64,000 nucleotides of DNA from NCBI GenBank assembly GCA_029844215.1, contig CM056724.1, forward strand, positions 8,240,307 to 8,304,306, written 5' to 3'. The stretch comes from Przewalskia tangutica. Taxonomy: Eukaryota > Streptophyta > Magnoliopsida > Solanales > Solanaceae. Position numbers and translations under genes: made by a program. Positions 47,344 to 60,210 of this stretch are shown piece by piece (position 1 is the first letter of the stretch; each line of letters starts with the position of its first letter). Below the pieces are notes generated by a model, which saw nothing but the letters and a program-made list of their open reading frames with translations, did not search any database and had not been told where the DNA came from.

Positions 47344-48127
47344 GCTATGGTAAATTTACTATACACAATTCATTTCTTCGATATACACAACTTTGTCCGT
47401 ATATATCACGACTTCTGTCAAAGGTTGAACTTATTATATTTAAATTTTGGATCCACTTTTAGATATACTTATCTTCTTAAAATTCTAAACATGCCTCTGA
47501 TAATAAGATGTGCAATCAAGCTGGCATATCAAAAATACAATTATTTTTTTTCCAGAGCGCATGAATTTTCGTATGTATCCAGCCACATGATATTTTTGTG
47601 TGAATTGGGGTAGGTTTGAGGGTTATGTATTTTACTTATTGTGAGGTTTTCAAAAGAAATGGACTAAGGACTAAATCAAACTAGGGTTTAAAATAATCAA
47701 AAAAATAATTGCATAGAAAAAGGAATGAAAGAGAAATAAAGGACAAATGGCTACACATAATTGAAAGAATTTAGGGATAGAAATGGACATAAAGAAAGAA
47801 TACAAAACAATCAATATCAAAAGGAAGCTGTTTATTTTGGTTTTTTTTGGACAACTGTAGGAGTATCTCACTGCTGGCTCTTAGCTATAAAAAGTTAGCT
47901 ATACTAGGCTTGTTGGCCTAGGTTGTTTATTAATAAGAAAAGGAGTCCAAACGGAAATTATAAGCAAAGGGGACTCATCCTATTACCTCGCCAAAATAAC
48001 TAATTTACTAGTGTAAAATTTGTTGCTATATTTCTATTTCCTATTTGCAGAAAATTCCTTGCAAATGGTAAAGGCCAAGCCCCTTGTAATTTAAATAATT
48101 CACCATAATTTCATAAATATTATTACA
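47344..48127. other. AT-rich spacer
   Basis: No gene or element is recognised in this stretch. Confidence 0.4.
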
Positions 48128-49215
48128 ATACTCCAGTCATTTACTTTACTTATTTATTATACTATAAATAAATTTTTATTTTTACTTGTTCATTTTAGCA
48201 TATCAAGAGATAATACACTAATTAATATGAGTATTATAGTAAAATACATATTTCATTTATTAATTTTTAAAAGATATAAGTCAAGAGTGAACGGAGGGAA
48301 TAGACACTAACATGTGCATATATACATGATTTAAGTTAGATGGTTTAATTTTGACTTAATGTATATGCGGTCCTCTAAACTTGCTCCTTTTTTTCATTTT
48401 GGCACCTCAATTAAGTGTTGTTCCTATTGAACCCCTCAACTTGACATTAAGTGTGTCTATCAAACACAATCTAACTTATACAGAACATATATAGTGAGTT
48501 TTTTTTTTTTAGTCTTGCGGGTGAATGTCAATTGCATCCTTCATGGAAAATTCAACCAATTAAAAGGTCTGCCCATATTAATTATACACATCAAATATTA
48601 AGTTTCGATTTTGGTTTTTTAGTTTTCAGTGGTGATTTTGGTTTCTTATTTTTCAGTTTTTGATTTTCTAGTTTTAGCTTCCCGTTTTTATTTTCCAGTT
48701 TTGGGTTTTATTTTCCTGTTTTGGTTTCTTATTTTTCAGTTTTAGTTTCTAATTTGGATTTCTTATTTTTCAGTTTTGTTATTTGATTCTTCACTTGTAT
48801 AACACACTAGCACACTTCTTCCTATGTATATAATTAAAATGAGTGGAGTATTTTAATTTATTAAATTTTTCACGCAGGATGTGATTGACATTTACGCAAG
48901 GCTAAAAAATAAAACTCACCAAACATGTTATGTAAGTCGAATTGTGTTTGATAGATACACTTGAGGCTAAGTTGAGGGGTTCAATAGGAACAACACTTAG
49001 TTGAGGTGCCAAAATGAAAAAAAAATGACAAATTTAGAGGGCCGCATATGCATTAAGCCAAAGTTACACCATCTAACTTAAATCATGTATACATGCACAT
49101 GTGAGTGCCTATTCCCTCCGTTCACTCTTGACTTTGCATCTCTTAAAAATTAATAAATGAAATATATATTTTATTATAATAAATTAAATATATATATTTT
49201 ACTATAATATCCATA
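48128..49215. repeat. large foldback made of inverted MITE-like arms
   Basis: Inner arms at about 48300-48505 and 48890-49110 are inverted copies, for example CCTCAACTTGACATTAAGTG against its near-complement around 48960, and AGTGTTGTTCCTATTGAACC against GGTTCAATAGGAACAACACT. The outer parts contain GTGAACGGAGGGAAT (48283) and ATTCCCTCCGTTCACTC (49109), Stowaway-like ends in opposite orientation. The centre (48600-48790) is a degenerate TTTCAGTTTTGGTTT repeat. No coding region is present. Confidence 0.7.
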
Positions 49216-49941
49216 TTAATTAGAGGGCCACATGCATTAAGCCTAAGTTTGACATAAGTTCTGTATTATCCGACATAAATTTTGTAGAAATAAAGTTATG
49301 TCAAATAACTTAATTCTTATAGAACTTATGCAGGACAAATATGATGCTAGGTCGAATGTGCCTAGCGAAATTAGCTCAGTCAAAAAAATAAAAAATAAAA
49401 TTCACAAGGCAATGCCTTCAGGCAACTTCTGTATAACTTGCCCGAATAGATATAGTTTGCTTTAAATTTTGTTTTGCAGTTTTTTTTTTGATTTTGTTGG
49501 GGGTTCGAACGCAGAACCTCAGAAATATTTTTATCTATTTTTTAGATGAAGAAAAAAAGTTAAAAGAATAATAATTTGAGGGGGGAAATTAAAGATCACC
49601 CCAAATAGGGTCATTCGTGCGAATTATCCTGCACGAACGAATGACCCAATTACAATTAGTCCTACGTGAGCTCTTTCAGTTAATCTGCGGGCTTACACTT
49701 CTGGACAGTGTTGGTTGCAAGTGGGCCAGATAAAACGTAAACAATAATGGGCCAGATTGTGCAGAGAAGTGATCCAATTATGAGAATAGTAGGAGGTTAT
49801 ATTGTAAAATTTCCACGCAATTGTGGCTATCTTACACTTCCTCTATTACATCTATCCTCAAATCAAAATAAACAAGATATCATCACTTGTAAGTCGGACG
49901 GGAAAAGCAAACTCAACAATCAACATAATGTGGTATTTAAG
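49216..49941. other. spacer with one strong hairpin
   Basis: An imperfect hairpin lies at 49608-49647 (GGGTCATTCGTGC ... GCACGAACGAATGACCC). Nothing else is recognised. Confidence 0.4.
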
Positions 49942-50109
49942 TGTTAGTCAACGACTCAACACTTTAGAAATGGTCTCCCTATATTTCAACCAGTTAAATC
50001 TCCAAAATCTTCACTGATTGTAAATATATTTCATATATATTCACAATATATTATGTATTTATTATTTTAGTGTAATTAATGTAATTAAGGAGACTTACAC
50101 TATTCTACA
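49942..50109 (+). repeat. candidate 5' LTR of the plus-strand copia element
   Basis: The end is supported by TTACACTATTCTACA followed by TGGTATCAAGAG, the initiator-Met primer site, at 50110. The start TGTTAGTCAACG at 49942 is a guess from the TG rule and from the length of the related LTRs (about 150-170 bp). Confidence 0.55.
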
Positions 50110-51040
50110 TGGTATCAAGAGACAAAAATTTCTCCCTACCCAAACCCTAATTCGGGCGCCGCATACCTCTCATCCACCTCCCCTCTTTCCGGCGATATTA
50201 AGCCGTATAAAGCTATGTATACCACCGCTTCTTCGTAATATACAATCAGTATACACTACTTCTAAGTGATATACAAGTCTCGTCCCTAAAAATCTACATG
50301 TATACCGCATATATCCCGTGATATACATCACCGTATACCACTGCTCCTTCGTGATATACCACCAGTATACCCTGCTACTCCCTGATACCGCCAGTATACC
50401 CTGCTACTCCCTGATACACTCTCATTCTTCTCAAACATAATATGTATACCGATGATATACAACGATATACACATCACCCAGCCTCATATTCTCTTCTTTG
50501 TAGCCCGTATACATCAAGTATACCGACAGTATACACCACCCGATACACATCATATAAGCAGCTCAGTATACCATTGTTATACATCTGATATACGACAACA
50601 TCTCAACCAATATTCTTCCACGGATTTTTGGTCACCCCCATGGATTCTCCCGCTTCCGCTTCCTCAACTCCTGGCGTCATAAATTATCAACCGCAAGCCC
50701 AGTACCCAACTCAATGGGTCGAGCCATTGCCCAGCCACCAGGCCTAATACACTGCGGCCCAGTAGTAACAGTTTCCACTGTCGAGGCCCACTGCACAGCG
50801 TCCCACCACACTACCTAGGCCCACATCCCAATGACCCAACACCATCGGGTCACTGTCCAGCCACTAGGACCACTACACAGAGATCCAGCAATAACAGTGG
50901 CACCTGTCGAGGCCCACTGCCCAACAAACCCAGCACGCAGCTGAGGTCCACTACCCAACAAACCCAACACGCAGCCGAGGACCACTGACTATCGACCCAG
51001 CACCACCGGACCTATTTCCAGCCGCGAGGCCCATTATACA
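50110..51040 (+). pseudogene. copia leader and collapsed gag, with GTATAC-rich segment
   Basis: After the primer site comes a leader of about 500 bp in which 50190-50620 is packed with GTATAC and GATATAC words. An ATG at 50639 begins a gag-like reading (MDSPASASSTPG) that soon stops. The next 300 bp are a degenerate P/Q-rich linker (CCCAGCACGCAGC-type repeats). The main gag domain found in the other copia copies is absent, so gag has been lost by deletion. Confidence 0.65.
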
Positions 51041-52263
51041 ATGACCCTCCAGCAGCACAATGTTACGTGGTATATAGATACGGACGCCATGTCTCATCTC
51101 ACCAATAATTCTGATATTCTTCCTCAACTGCGCAATATAAATACTCTTCAATCTATTATGGTCGGAAATGGTCACCGGATTCCAATTCGAGGGTTTGGCC
51201 ACACACTAACCACATCATCGCATTCATACTTCTCCCTTAAAAACTTCATATATGCCCCTAACATTATCAAGAAGCTAATTTCTGTCAGAAAAATTGCCTC
51301 TGATAATTCAGTATCCATTAACTTTGACCCATTTGATTTTTCTGTAACGGACCTACGTACCAGAAAACTTCTTACGAGATGCAATAGTGAGGGAGACCTC
51401 TATCCTTTTCTATCCACGTCCACTGCCCTTGTCAATCCTCCCACATCTCTAGCTGACATATCCTCCACGTGGCATAGTAGACTTGGTCATCCGAGAACTC
51501 ATGTTTTTTATTTCCTTAGAAACCACAATTTAATCCAATGTAATAAAGGAAAACGTTTTCATAGTTGCTCCTCTTGTCATCTAGGGAAGCATGTTAAGAC
51601 TTTCATTTATGTCTACATTAAGTATCACTTTCTCTCCCTTTGATATTATTCATGCGGATTTATGGACATCTCCTATAATTAACAACCTCGGTCATAAATA
51701 TTATTTGGTGTTTCTAGATGACTTTTCTCACTTCATTTGGATCTATCCGCTTAAACTTAAGTCTCAAGTTTACTCCAAATTCCTCAAATTTTGTACTTTG
51801 GTTAAAACACAATTTGAAAAAGACATCAAAACATTACAATGTGATAATGATCGTGAGTTTAATAACTTCATCTTTCATAATTTTTGTGCGGCTAATGACA
51901 TGATTTTTCGTTTCTTCTGCCCACATACTTTTCCTCAAAATGGTAAAGCCGAAAGAATTCTCCGCACCACTAACAATATGATTTGTACCCTACTCTTTCA
52001 TGCATCTCCACCAATATTTTGGGTATATGAATTAAAAAAAATTAACATCTTACCTATCAGTACGATCCAAAATAGGACACCCATCGAAAATTCTCTTACG
52101 TCAGATTTCTTCATATGATCACCTTCGAATTTTCGGTTATCTCTGTTACCCAAATCTTGCCTCAACGGTCTCTCACAAATTAACATCTCGATCCACTATG
52201 TGTGTCTTCCTTGGTTTTCCGTCGAATCATAAGGGGTACTTGTGCTATGAGCTATCAACATAC
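51041..52263 (+). pseudogene. copia protease, GAG-pre-integrase and integrase, plus strand
   Basis: The open stretch 51041-51643 holds a protease start WYIDTDAMSHLTNN (DSGA altered to DTDA), VGNGHRIPIRGFGHT, and GAG-pre-integrase with DLYPF, TWHSRLGHP and CSSCHLGKH. In a second frame, 51591-52118, integrase follows: FDIIHADLWTSP, FLDDFSHFIWIYPLK, LQCDNDREFNN and PQNGKAERILRTTNN. A third frame ends with CVFLGFPSNHKGYLCYE just before 52264. The Athila-like element interrupts it there. The rest of pol would lie beyond the window. Confidence 0.85.
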
Positions 52264-53545
52264 TGTTACGCGTATTTTGTATACGCCTTTTGAGTCATTT
52301 TTAGTTGGTATTTTACTCATTTTTGTTGTGTTTAGTATAGTAGTAGGTTTATTTTTCTTTATTTTTAGTCACATCGGTGCAAAAAGGCAAAATAGCAAAA
52401 GGAACGAGAAATGGACAGAAAAGGTGCTCCCCAGGCGAAAAGGACGAAAGTTGAAAACTCAGAGTGAATGAAGGCAGTACCGCGGTGCCACTATGCAGAA
52501 CCGCAGTGCCATAATTACCGAGGAGTCACAGGACTTTTAGAACCGCGGTACCATCGCATGATCTGCGGTGCCATTTGGCCGAGAAGTCGCAGGAGTTTCT
52601 GATCGCAGCCGCAGCGCGTAATCGCGGCCGACGCGGAAATTTCGGGCCGAAGGCAAATTGTAAAGGGCATATTGGTCCATAGGGCACGAAAATTAGAGGA
52701 TATTTAAGCCCTAGGTATTAGTTTAGTGAAGAAGGTTGGTCATTCTACAACACAACGCAACATAAGGCGGATTTGGAGCTACAATTGGAGATTTTGTTCT
52801 ACGTAATTTTCTTTCTTTCGTTTTAATTCAATTTATGTATGGATTCTTAGAGTGACTATGTCTAGGAGCTAAACACTCTATTAGGCTTTCCTTATGAATC
52901 GATTGAAACTTTTATTCATGAATTAATGGAGTAGTTTGATTTCCTCTTCACTTGATTAAGATTTAGTCAATATTGGTATGAATGTTTGATAATTAATTGA
53001 TCACTAATTATCATAACCTATATGATTTTGAATTAAAATTCTGAAAGGTGGGATTTGAATATGCTGTAATTGACTAAACATAGGTTAAAATCACGAACGG
53101 AAGTACTCCGATACTTGTGTAGCATTATAGGTTACTGTTCTTAATCCTCCTATGTGGTAAATCCTATCATAGAAATATAGAAGGGTTCTACACTGGGGTT
53201 GAGTGATTATATGTCCTAACCAGAATATAAGACAGTCTAGTTAATCGTTATCTTAACGAAAAAGAAGAATCATTCTAGTCGCATTAAGGGTTGAATAAAG
53301 TGGATAGTCGAGGATTTTGAAAGCCCTAATTCATTCATAACTGATTACAACTTTATTAGTTTAAATCTTGTAACTATTTTAGTAGTTAAACAAAAAGCCC
53401 AATCAAATATCGATTGCCAAATAAATAACATAAAATAGATGAACGGTACTTAGAAATCAGTCTATGTGGATGATATTCGGTCTTACAGACTATATTACTT
53501 GTGACGATGCGTACGCTTGCGTGAGTAGTCGAAAATCGCCTAACA
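52264..53545 (+). repeat. 5' LTR of the Athila-like element
   Basis: This 1282-bp LTR runs from TGTTACGCG to CGCCTAACA. It contains GTACCGCGGTGC-type motifs at 52477-52600 shared with an internal region of the same element. The start matches 63492 onwards. Confidence 0.85.
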
Positions 53546-53551
53546 AGTTTT

Positions 53552-53569
53552 TGGCGCCTTTGCCGGGGA
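53552..53569 (+). promoter_or_regulatory. primer-binding site of the Athila-like element
   Basis: TGGCGCCTTTGCCGGGGA lies six bases after the LTR. It differs by one base from the primer site I know for Athila-type elements (TGGCGCCGTTGCCGGGGA). Confidence 0.8.
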
Positions 53570-53736
53570 CTGACGTACATCTAATATCGAATTATCTGTT
53601 TTTATTTCTACTTTGGCTTTAATTTTTTATTTTTTATTATAATTTTTACTGTTAGCACCGTGTGCCTTGATTTGTTTGTTGATTTTGATCTGTTTCATGA
53701 ATCTAGTTTATGCGAAGAAGAATAGGGCAGACACAC

Positions 53737-56700
53737 TGTCGCGCCCATTTTCGGCCGCGGCATTCTAAAATGCGAACCCTGCTCAAAATGCAATGTTAGA
53801 AAATAATAAACAAAAATAGTTTAAGAGGCTTAAAGTTTTGAAAATGCTAAAAGGATGCTAAAATTGCAAAAGATGCTTAAAAGCTTAAAAGATGCTAAAG
53901 GTGCAAAATGCTAAGAAGTGCTAAAGTTTAAAAATGCTAAAATATAAAAAGGGTTGCTAAAGGGTTGCTATAATGCTAAGGGTTCGCGGAGTCGCCACCT
54001 AATTAATTGGGTGAATTAGGACACCTAAATGTTTAACTAGTTTGAAGTAAAACATTAACTCCATTTTAATGGTCTGCTAAACTTAATGAGATTCTGGGTA
54101 AGGGTTCTTTATTAATCTAGAGGGAAGGGGTTAGGCACCCTCTAAGATCCGCTAACTTGCGGTTGTCCTGCCAAACCTAGGGTAATTATTATGTTTTAAA
54201 AATGCAAAGTAAAAGCTCTTCCTGCTCAATAAAATGCTAAAAATGTTAAAATGTTTAAAAGGTGCTTAAAAAAAAGGCAAAAGGTGCTATATGCTAAAGT
54301 GCAACAGAATGCTAGGAGGTGCTAAAACGTTAAGGACAAAATGTGCTAAAGGTGCTAAGGGATTAATTTTAAAAGTAAATGGTGTTAAATATTAAAGTGG
54401 TGCTTAAAATGCTAAATGCTAAAATGCTGAATAATTAATAAAATGTTGTTAGAAAATAGAGTGCTAAATGTTAAAAGTGCAAACAAATATTAAAGTGCTA
54501 AAAGGTGCTGAAAGTGCAAAAGTATTGAAAGGGCAAAAGGTGCTATATGCTAAAGTACAAAGAATGCTAGGGAGGTGCTAAAATGTTACTAAAGTTTAAA
54601 GAGGGGTTAAGAATGCAAAAAATGTTAAAATGCTAGAAAGTGCTGAATGCTAAGGTGCTTTATAGACTAATTATGTGTCCTGCTAGCTAAATTAATCTTG
54701 CTTAACCTACGTGTAGTATAAAAAAATGCTTAAGATGATTTTTTGAGAGTTTAGGAGAAAAATGTTTATGGATTTAACAAATTGTTGGTTTTATGATGCA
54801 GGTTAGGCTATTTTGGCAAGAATTTAGACATGCATGACAATCTTAAAAAGCAAGTAAGTTTAAGCGATGAACTTTAAATTACCTTCTCCACTTATATGTT
54901 TAAAGACCTAATTGCTAGAAGTTCTCCTATTAATTACAAAATTAAATAATAAAATTACAATAAATAAATAAAGGCATAAAAAATAAGATAAGAAAGTTAA
55001 GAGAGTGAAGGGATTAGAGCGGATGACTCCGTCTTATTTGTTTTTCTAGGAGTTTCGACGCTGAATGCGAACGCGGATACGGGTTGCCATTTGAAATGGC
55101 TTGCGATGAGTCTCGCCGTGAGACTCTTTATTTTTGCTCCAGTGCGTGCCATGTAAAAACAAGAAAGATAAGGATTAGCATCCGTCCAAATAATATTAGA
55201 CATAAATAATTCAGTGCTAAATATCACAGATGTCCTAACTTTATCCACTAATAAATAAGCACTTAGCATGAGATGTAACACATATAATTTTATGTTTAAG
55301 CATATATGCCCGTATGGGTTAGTAGATAACAAGAACAAATGAGAAGTGACCCAATAGGCTTAGCCCATATATGCACGTGGGCTGGACAGGCAATACAGAG
55401 GCAAAAAGTGGGGATTTATGGGCATGAGACAGCCTCTTGCATGTTCATTTTCGAGCATCAGCCAGGGATAAACCAACAGTCATACCTCCAGGCTCCCAAT
55501 TTAGGATACAAGATTAGGAAGACATATTTAGACCATGCCAACTTATATTTAAAACAGGAAGGATCATGCGATATAGTCTATTCTAAGACAAGTGCGAAGC
55601 AATCAATTGGGAAATAAATCAATTTATAAAGCCTTGAATGCCAATTTAGACAGATATGATCATGTTTAAACTATTTTATTAACACAACTACATCAATTTC
55701 AGGCTCCTTACTAACATGGGTATTATGTAGACCAATTTAATGATTAACATAGCACAATAGGAGACATTATATCGTCACGGACCTATTTTAAGATCCAACA
55801 CAGTAGAGCTAAATATGCAGTCATGTTAACAAGCATGAGGATCAGAAAGTAAAGAAACAAACATTCCGAGATGACATACACACAATATTTAAAGTATATG
55901 TGATATACTTAGATGTATGCAAAGATATACAACCTTGATATACACCTTGTATATATCTAAATTCCTACATTTTATGTATCTTTGAAACATATCATTGTAA
56001 GTTTAGTAAATCCGAGAAACAAAGCCAAAGCAAAGTTATTAATTAATATAATGGAAGATGGATGGATATCCCACATGATTCAAGGCAAACAATATTTAAT
56101 CAACTATGCATAACAAGCAAACTTGCAATAAACAGGTAGCGAAACAGATTTCTTGGCGTGATCCAAGTAAAACAAAGTCGAACCTAAATAGACTCCATCA
56201 ACATATCGAGACTTGAAATCAAATGGGACATAACCCAGACAAGAATGCTCATATGCGAGACTCAACTAGCATGCTTCATGATTCCAACACTTAAAACGTA
56301 TCAAAGAACAATCCCCATTCTACTTTTCAAGGTTCAGGCTTCATAACATACAGGGATGATTATTAACTGTAAAAATAGACAAGTCGACTGTCAAGCAAAT
56401 GGTATCGACACTAAACCAGTAATTTCAACCATACACAACAGTGACTAAAATGCTAAATACTGCCAACAAAGCGTATTAGTCAAACAGATTACAAATTGTA
56501 AATCACATAAGAAAATCTGAAAGGGAATGGGTTTACCTTCTCCGGACAGCGACCGGGGCAGCGTATCAAGTCGTCGGATTCGCTCGGGGGTTTGGTTTTT
56601 GCGATGCGAATAAGAGGGCGGGGATAGCTTGCTGACTTCCCGACTCTGTTTCTTAACTGCTGCTAAGGGTGTCGATGCTATGGGTATGCTCCCTGACTGC

Positions 56701-57927
56701 TAAAGTGTGTCGATACTATGGTATCCTAACTGACTGAGTTCTTCGACTGACCCCCCTGTTGCTGTCTCCTAAACTGCTGGTGGTTGCTAACTATTGCTAA
56801 GAGGTAGAATGACTGCTATCTCCCCGACTCTCAGTGTCTTCCCCTGTCCCCGTATTGTTCTGTCTTCTCCCCACTGAGCTCTATTGCATGTGCTTATATA
56901 GCCCTGGTTGGGGTTCTAATGCAATTAGGGCTGGGATTGGGCTAATATTTCGTAAGAGATTTGTGCTGATTTGGTTCGATTTTAGGTGATATTTACTACT
57001 GATTTCGGTATTGATTTGATGTGATTTGCTTACCATATGTGATACGATTTGGTTATCACTGTGAAAGATTGATATGGTAAACTTGGAAAGGAAACGCTGG
57101 CTCTATGCGTGATGGAGGCGGCGATTGAGGGAGTTCTAGGGTTCTGTTTCGTTTCTAGGTTTGGGCGATGATTTTGTGAGGGAGAGACGAGGGGCGGCTG
57201 AAGGTCAAGAAAGAAAAGCTGGGGCTTGGGCTGCTGCATAAAGGGAAAGGGCGTGGGCTGGGTAAATGAAAAGTCTTGTGGGCTGCGGGTATTGGGCTGG
57301 GTAGAGTTAGGTATTAAATTAGGGGTATTAGTTTTAGGTTAGTTAATTAGTGACAAACCAATAAGCTAATGTGATTAAATTATTTAGGTGTTTTATTAGC
57401 CTAAGTTATTATTATAAACTATTATAATAATAAATGCGGGTGTGCTATTTAATATTTTAAATGCGGTGCTATTATTTAAAACCTTATTTATTGTGCATTA
57501 TTACGAAGTTAAATTAAAATTGAATTGAGTTTAGATTAAATTATTTAAATGCTAAATGCGAGTATGATATTTAAGAATTGTTTAAAGCTTTATAAATGCG
57601 ATGCTATTAAATGCATGTATTAGATTAAAATTGATTACAATGCGGATATGCTACTTGACACGACTTCATTGCTAAATTATTTATTTTATGTATTTATTAT
57701 TAATTGAGAAATCATGACAGGGCTTAAAATTAATTAATGCGGGCGCGGGACTCTAAGTGCTTAGGACCCTACGTAAGATGCGATGCCATTATTAAATTAT
57801 TTATTTATGCCTGTATTTATGTTTTATTCGCTGCATTTTATTATAAAAATCCCTAAAATTATTTTACAAAATTAGTGCAATTTTGTAGTTAATGACTGGA
57901 CGAGAGGGTCAAAATTGGGTGTCAACA
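53737..57927 (-). mobile_element. solo LTR of the giant-LTR (LARD) family, TSD CACAC
   Basis: This 4191-bp copy runs TGTCGCGCCCA...GTGTCAACA on the plus strand and is flanked by CACAC at 53732-53736 and 57928-57932. It shares the well-kept block (53981-54185), the PBS-like GCGGAGTCGCCA (53996-54007) and dense GCTAAA iterations with the copies at 5, 13 and 21 kb. The ORF at 55339-55617 has no known motif and is not supported as a gene. Confidence 0.93.
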
Positions 57928-58003
57928 CACACTTGTTCCTTTCAACCCTAAAATTGAGAAAATCTGCAAACAAAACAAGCGAAATAAAAGGATATCTGAG
58001 TCA

Positions 58004-59653
58004 GTGACCATGAACAACCAACAACCGAATCAGAATGGGGAGGACAATGAGGTTCCTGGGAATGCAGGAGAGCCAGTACAGGTCCCAACAGAGAGAAGTT
58101 TGGGGGACTATGTTCTTCCCACGGTCACAGGTGCACATATTTGCATCAGGCTCCCAGCTATAGGGTCAACAATTTTGAGATCAAGCCAGCCATCCCGGCG
58201 TGATCCGAACACAAGATAATTTAGGATCGCCATCCAAGAACCCCACATGCACATTGTAAACTTTCTGGAGTTGTGTGCCACTTTCAAATATAATGGCGTT
58301 ACTGACGATGTCATTAGACTGAGTCTCTTCCCGTTCTCACTGAGGGATAGAGCCAAAAGCTGGTTAAACGCACTGCCTGCCAACTCCGTCATTACCTGGC
58401 AGGACCTGGCCCAAAAGTTTCTAGCAAAGTTCTTCCCTCCTTCCAAGGCTGCAAAGTTAAGGGGGGAGCTTAACAATTACTACCATGTGGATGGTGAGTC
58501 ACTCTATGATGCATGAGAGCGATTCAAGGATTTTCAAAGGAAGTGCCCACATCATGTCATAGATAAGTGGATGCTGGTCCACATTTTTTATAATGGATTG
58601 AGTGGTACTACTCGTACCATTATTGATGCTGCATCAGGTGGAGCGTTCATGAGAAATAGTGCCAATGAGGCACATGACTTACTAGAAGACATGACTGCCA
58701 ACAATCATCAAGGGGCAGATGACAGATCAGTGAATAGCAGGAAGACTACGAACATACATGAAATAGACGCCATCACTGCCTTGAACGCACATGTGGCCCT
58801 TCTGACGAAACAACGACAACAGAACACCATATCTGTGAATGCAGTCTAGATGTCAGTAAATTACGAGATTTGTGGTGGACCGCATTCCTTGGACAGATGA
58901 ACAGTGGTGGACCCTAATAATGTGTCAATGGAGCAGGTACAGGAGGTTGGGAACTTTCAGAGGCCTTATAATTCCAACACATACAACCCAGGGTGGAGAA
59001 ATCACCCTAACTTTTTGTAAAGGAACGATCAGCCTCAGCAGCATCCATATCAAAGTGGTTATCAGAACCAGCAGACACATAATCATACTACCTCATCCCA
59101 GCAGTTTAGACCACCTACACAACTTGAGAAGCCTGGTGAGCTGAGAGATGCATTGCTGACACTCACCAATTCACAGAATCAGTTCATGTCTGAAACAAGG
59201 TCCTCTCTCAGGGGCTTGGAAACACAGGTTGGGCAACTTGCAAAGATGGTAACCAACATGACGCAAGGCACTCTCCCACACAATACAGAGGTAAATCTTA
59301 TAGATCAGTGTCAAACAGTGTTGTTGAGGAGTGGAATTCAGCAGGAGCAGGTTGCTCCCCAGCCCGCAGTGGTAAGTGAGAAGGTAGTTGAGGAAGAGAA
59401 GAAGGGGATCACTGAAGACCGCCTTATAGTAGAGAAAGCTCCACCAACACCTTTGAGGGAATACGTCGATAGAATCTCTTACCCTCAGAGGCTACAAAAG
59501 AAGGCAATTGACAAGCAGTTCTCAAAGTTTTTGGAGGTATTTAAGAAGCTTCACATAAATATACCCTTCATTGAAGCACTAGAACATATGCCAGCATACT
59601 ATAAATTCATGAAGGAGATACTTGGAAAAAAAAAAAAAACTGGCGAATTATGA
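58004..59653 (+). pseudogene. Athila-like gag (Retrotrans_gag), broken
   Basis: Translation starts near 58010 (MNNQQPNQNGEDN). The Retrotrans_gag core reads LELCATFKYNGVTDDVIRLS, LRDRAKSWLNALPANSVITW, FLAKFFPPSKAAKLRGEL and ERFKDFQRKCPHH, WMLVHIFYNGL. The zinc-knuckle remnant EICGGPH lies near 58865. A long tail with GLETQVGQLAKMV and SYPQRLQKK is typical of Athila gag-pro. A frameshift occurs near 58190, with in-frame stops near 58515 (TGA), 58847 (TAG) and 58900 (TGA). Confidence 0.85.
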
Positions 59654-59699
59654 GACAGTATCTTTGACAGAAGAGTATAATGACATCCTGCAAAAGAAA

Positions 59700-60210
59700 C
59701 TGCCTCCAAAGTTGAAGGATCCAGGAAGCTTCACCTTGCCCTGCACTTTGGTAAGGTGACATGCAACAAGGCGCTATGTGATCTAGGGGCCAGTATCAAT
59801 CTCATGCCTCTGTCTGTCTTCAAGAGATTGAGTTTGGGTGAATCCAAACCAACCACAGTGAATTTGCAGTTGGCCGACGAACCGTAGTGCACCCCAGAGG
59901 CATAATAGAAGATGTGCTGGTCAAGGTGGGAAAGTTCTTCTTCCCAGCAGACTTTCTCATTCTTGATATGGAGGAAGATGATGAGATACCAATCATTTTG
60001 GGGAGACCTTTCCTTGCAACGGAAAAAGCTCTAATTGATGTAGAAAAGGAAGAACTGAGACTAAGGGTTCATGAGGAAGAGGTGGTGTTCAAAGTGTTCA
60101 AATCCACCATTGATCCCAAGCCATTAACAAGTGTGTCGCAGTCAGCACAACTGACACAACAGTTCAGCCATCACAGGCCAAAGCTAGGGAGATCATTCAT
60201 ACAGCGGTGA
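59700..60210 (+). pseudogene. retropepsin-like aspartic protease of the Athila-like element
   Basis: The text CNKALCDLGASINLMPLSVF at about 59760-59820 is the DLGAS active-site motif of Athila proteases. It is followed by VNLQLADE and, after a stop at 59885, by RGIIEDVLVKVGKFFFPADF and IPIILGRPFLATEKALIDVE (ILGRPFL is the second hallmark). The active-site Asp is present, but one stop and one shift interrupt it. Confidence 0.82.

Noticed and set aside
55339..55617. 92-codon ORF inside the third giant LTR
   Set aside because: No start context, motif or counterpart in the other LTR copies supports it as a gene.
53737..57927. A separate full-length element beginning at 53737
   Set aside because: A single LTR is flanked by a perfect CACAC duplication with no second LTR, so it is a solo LTR.
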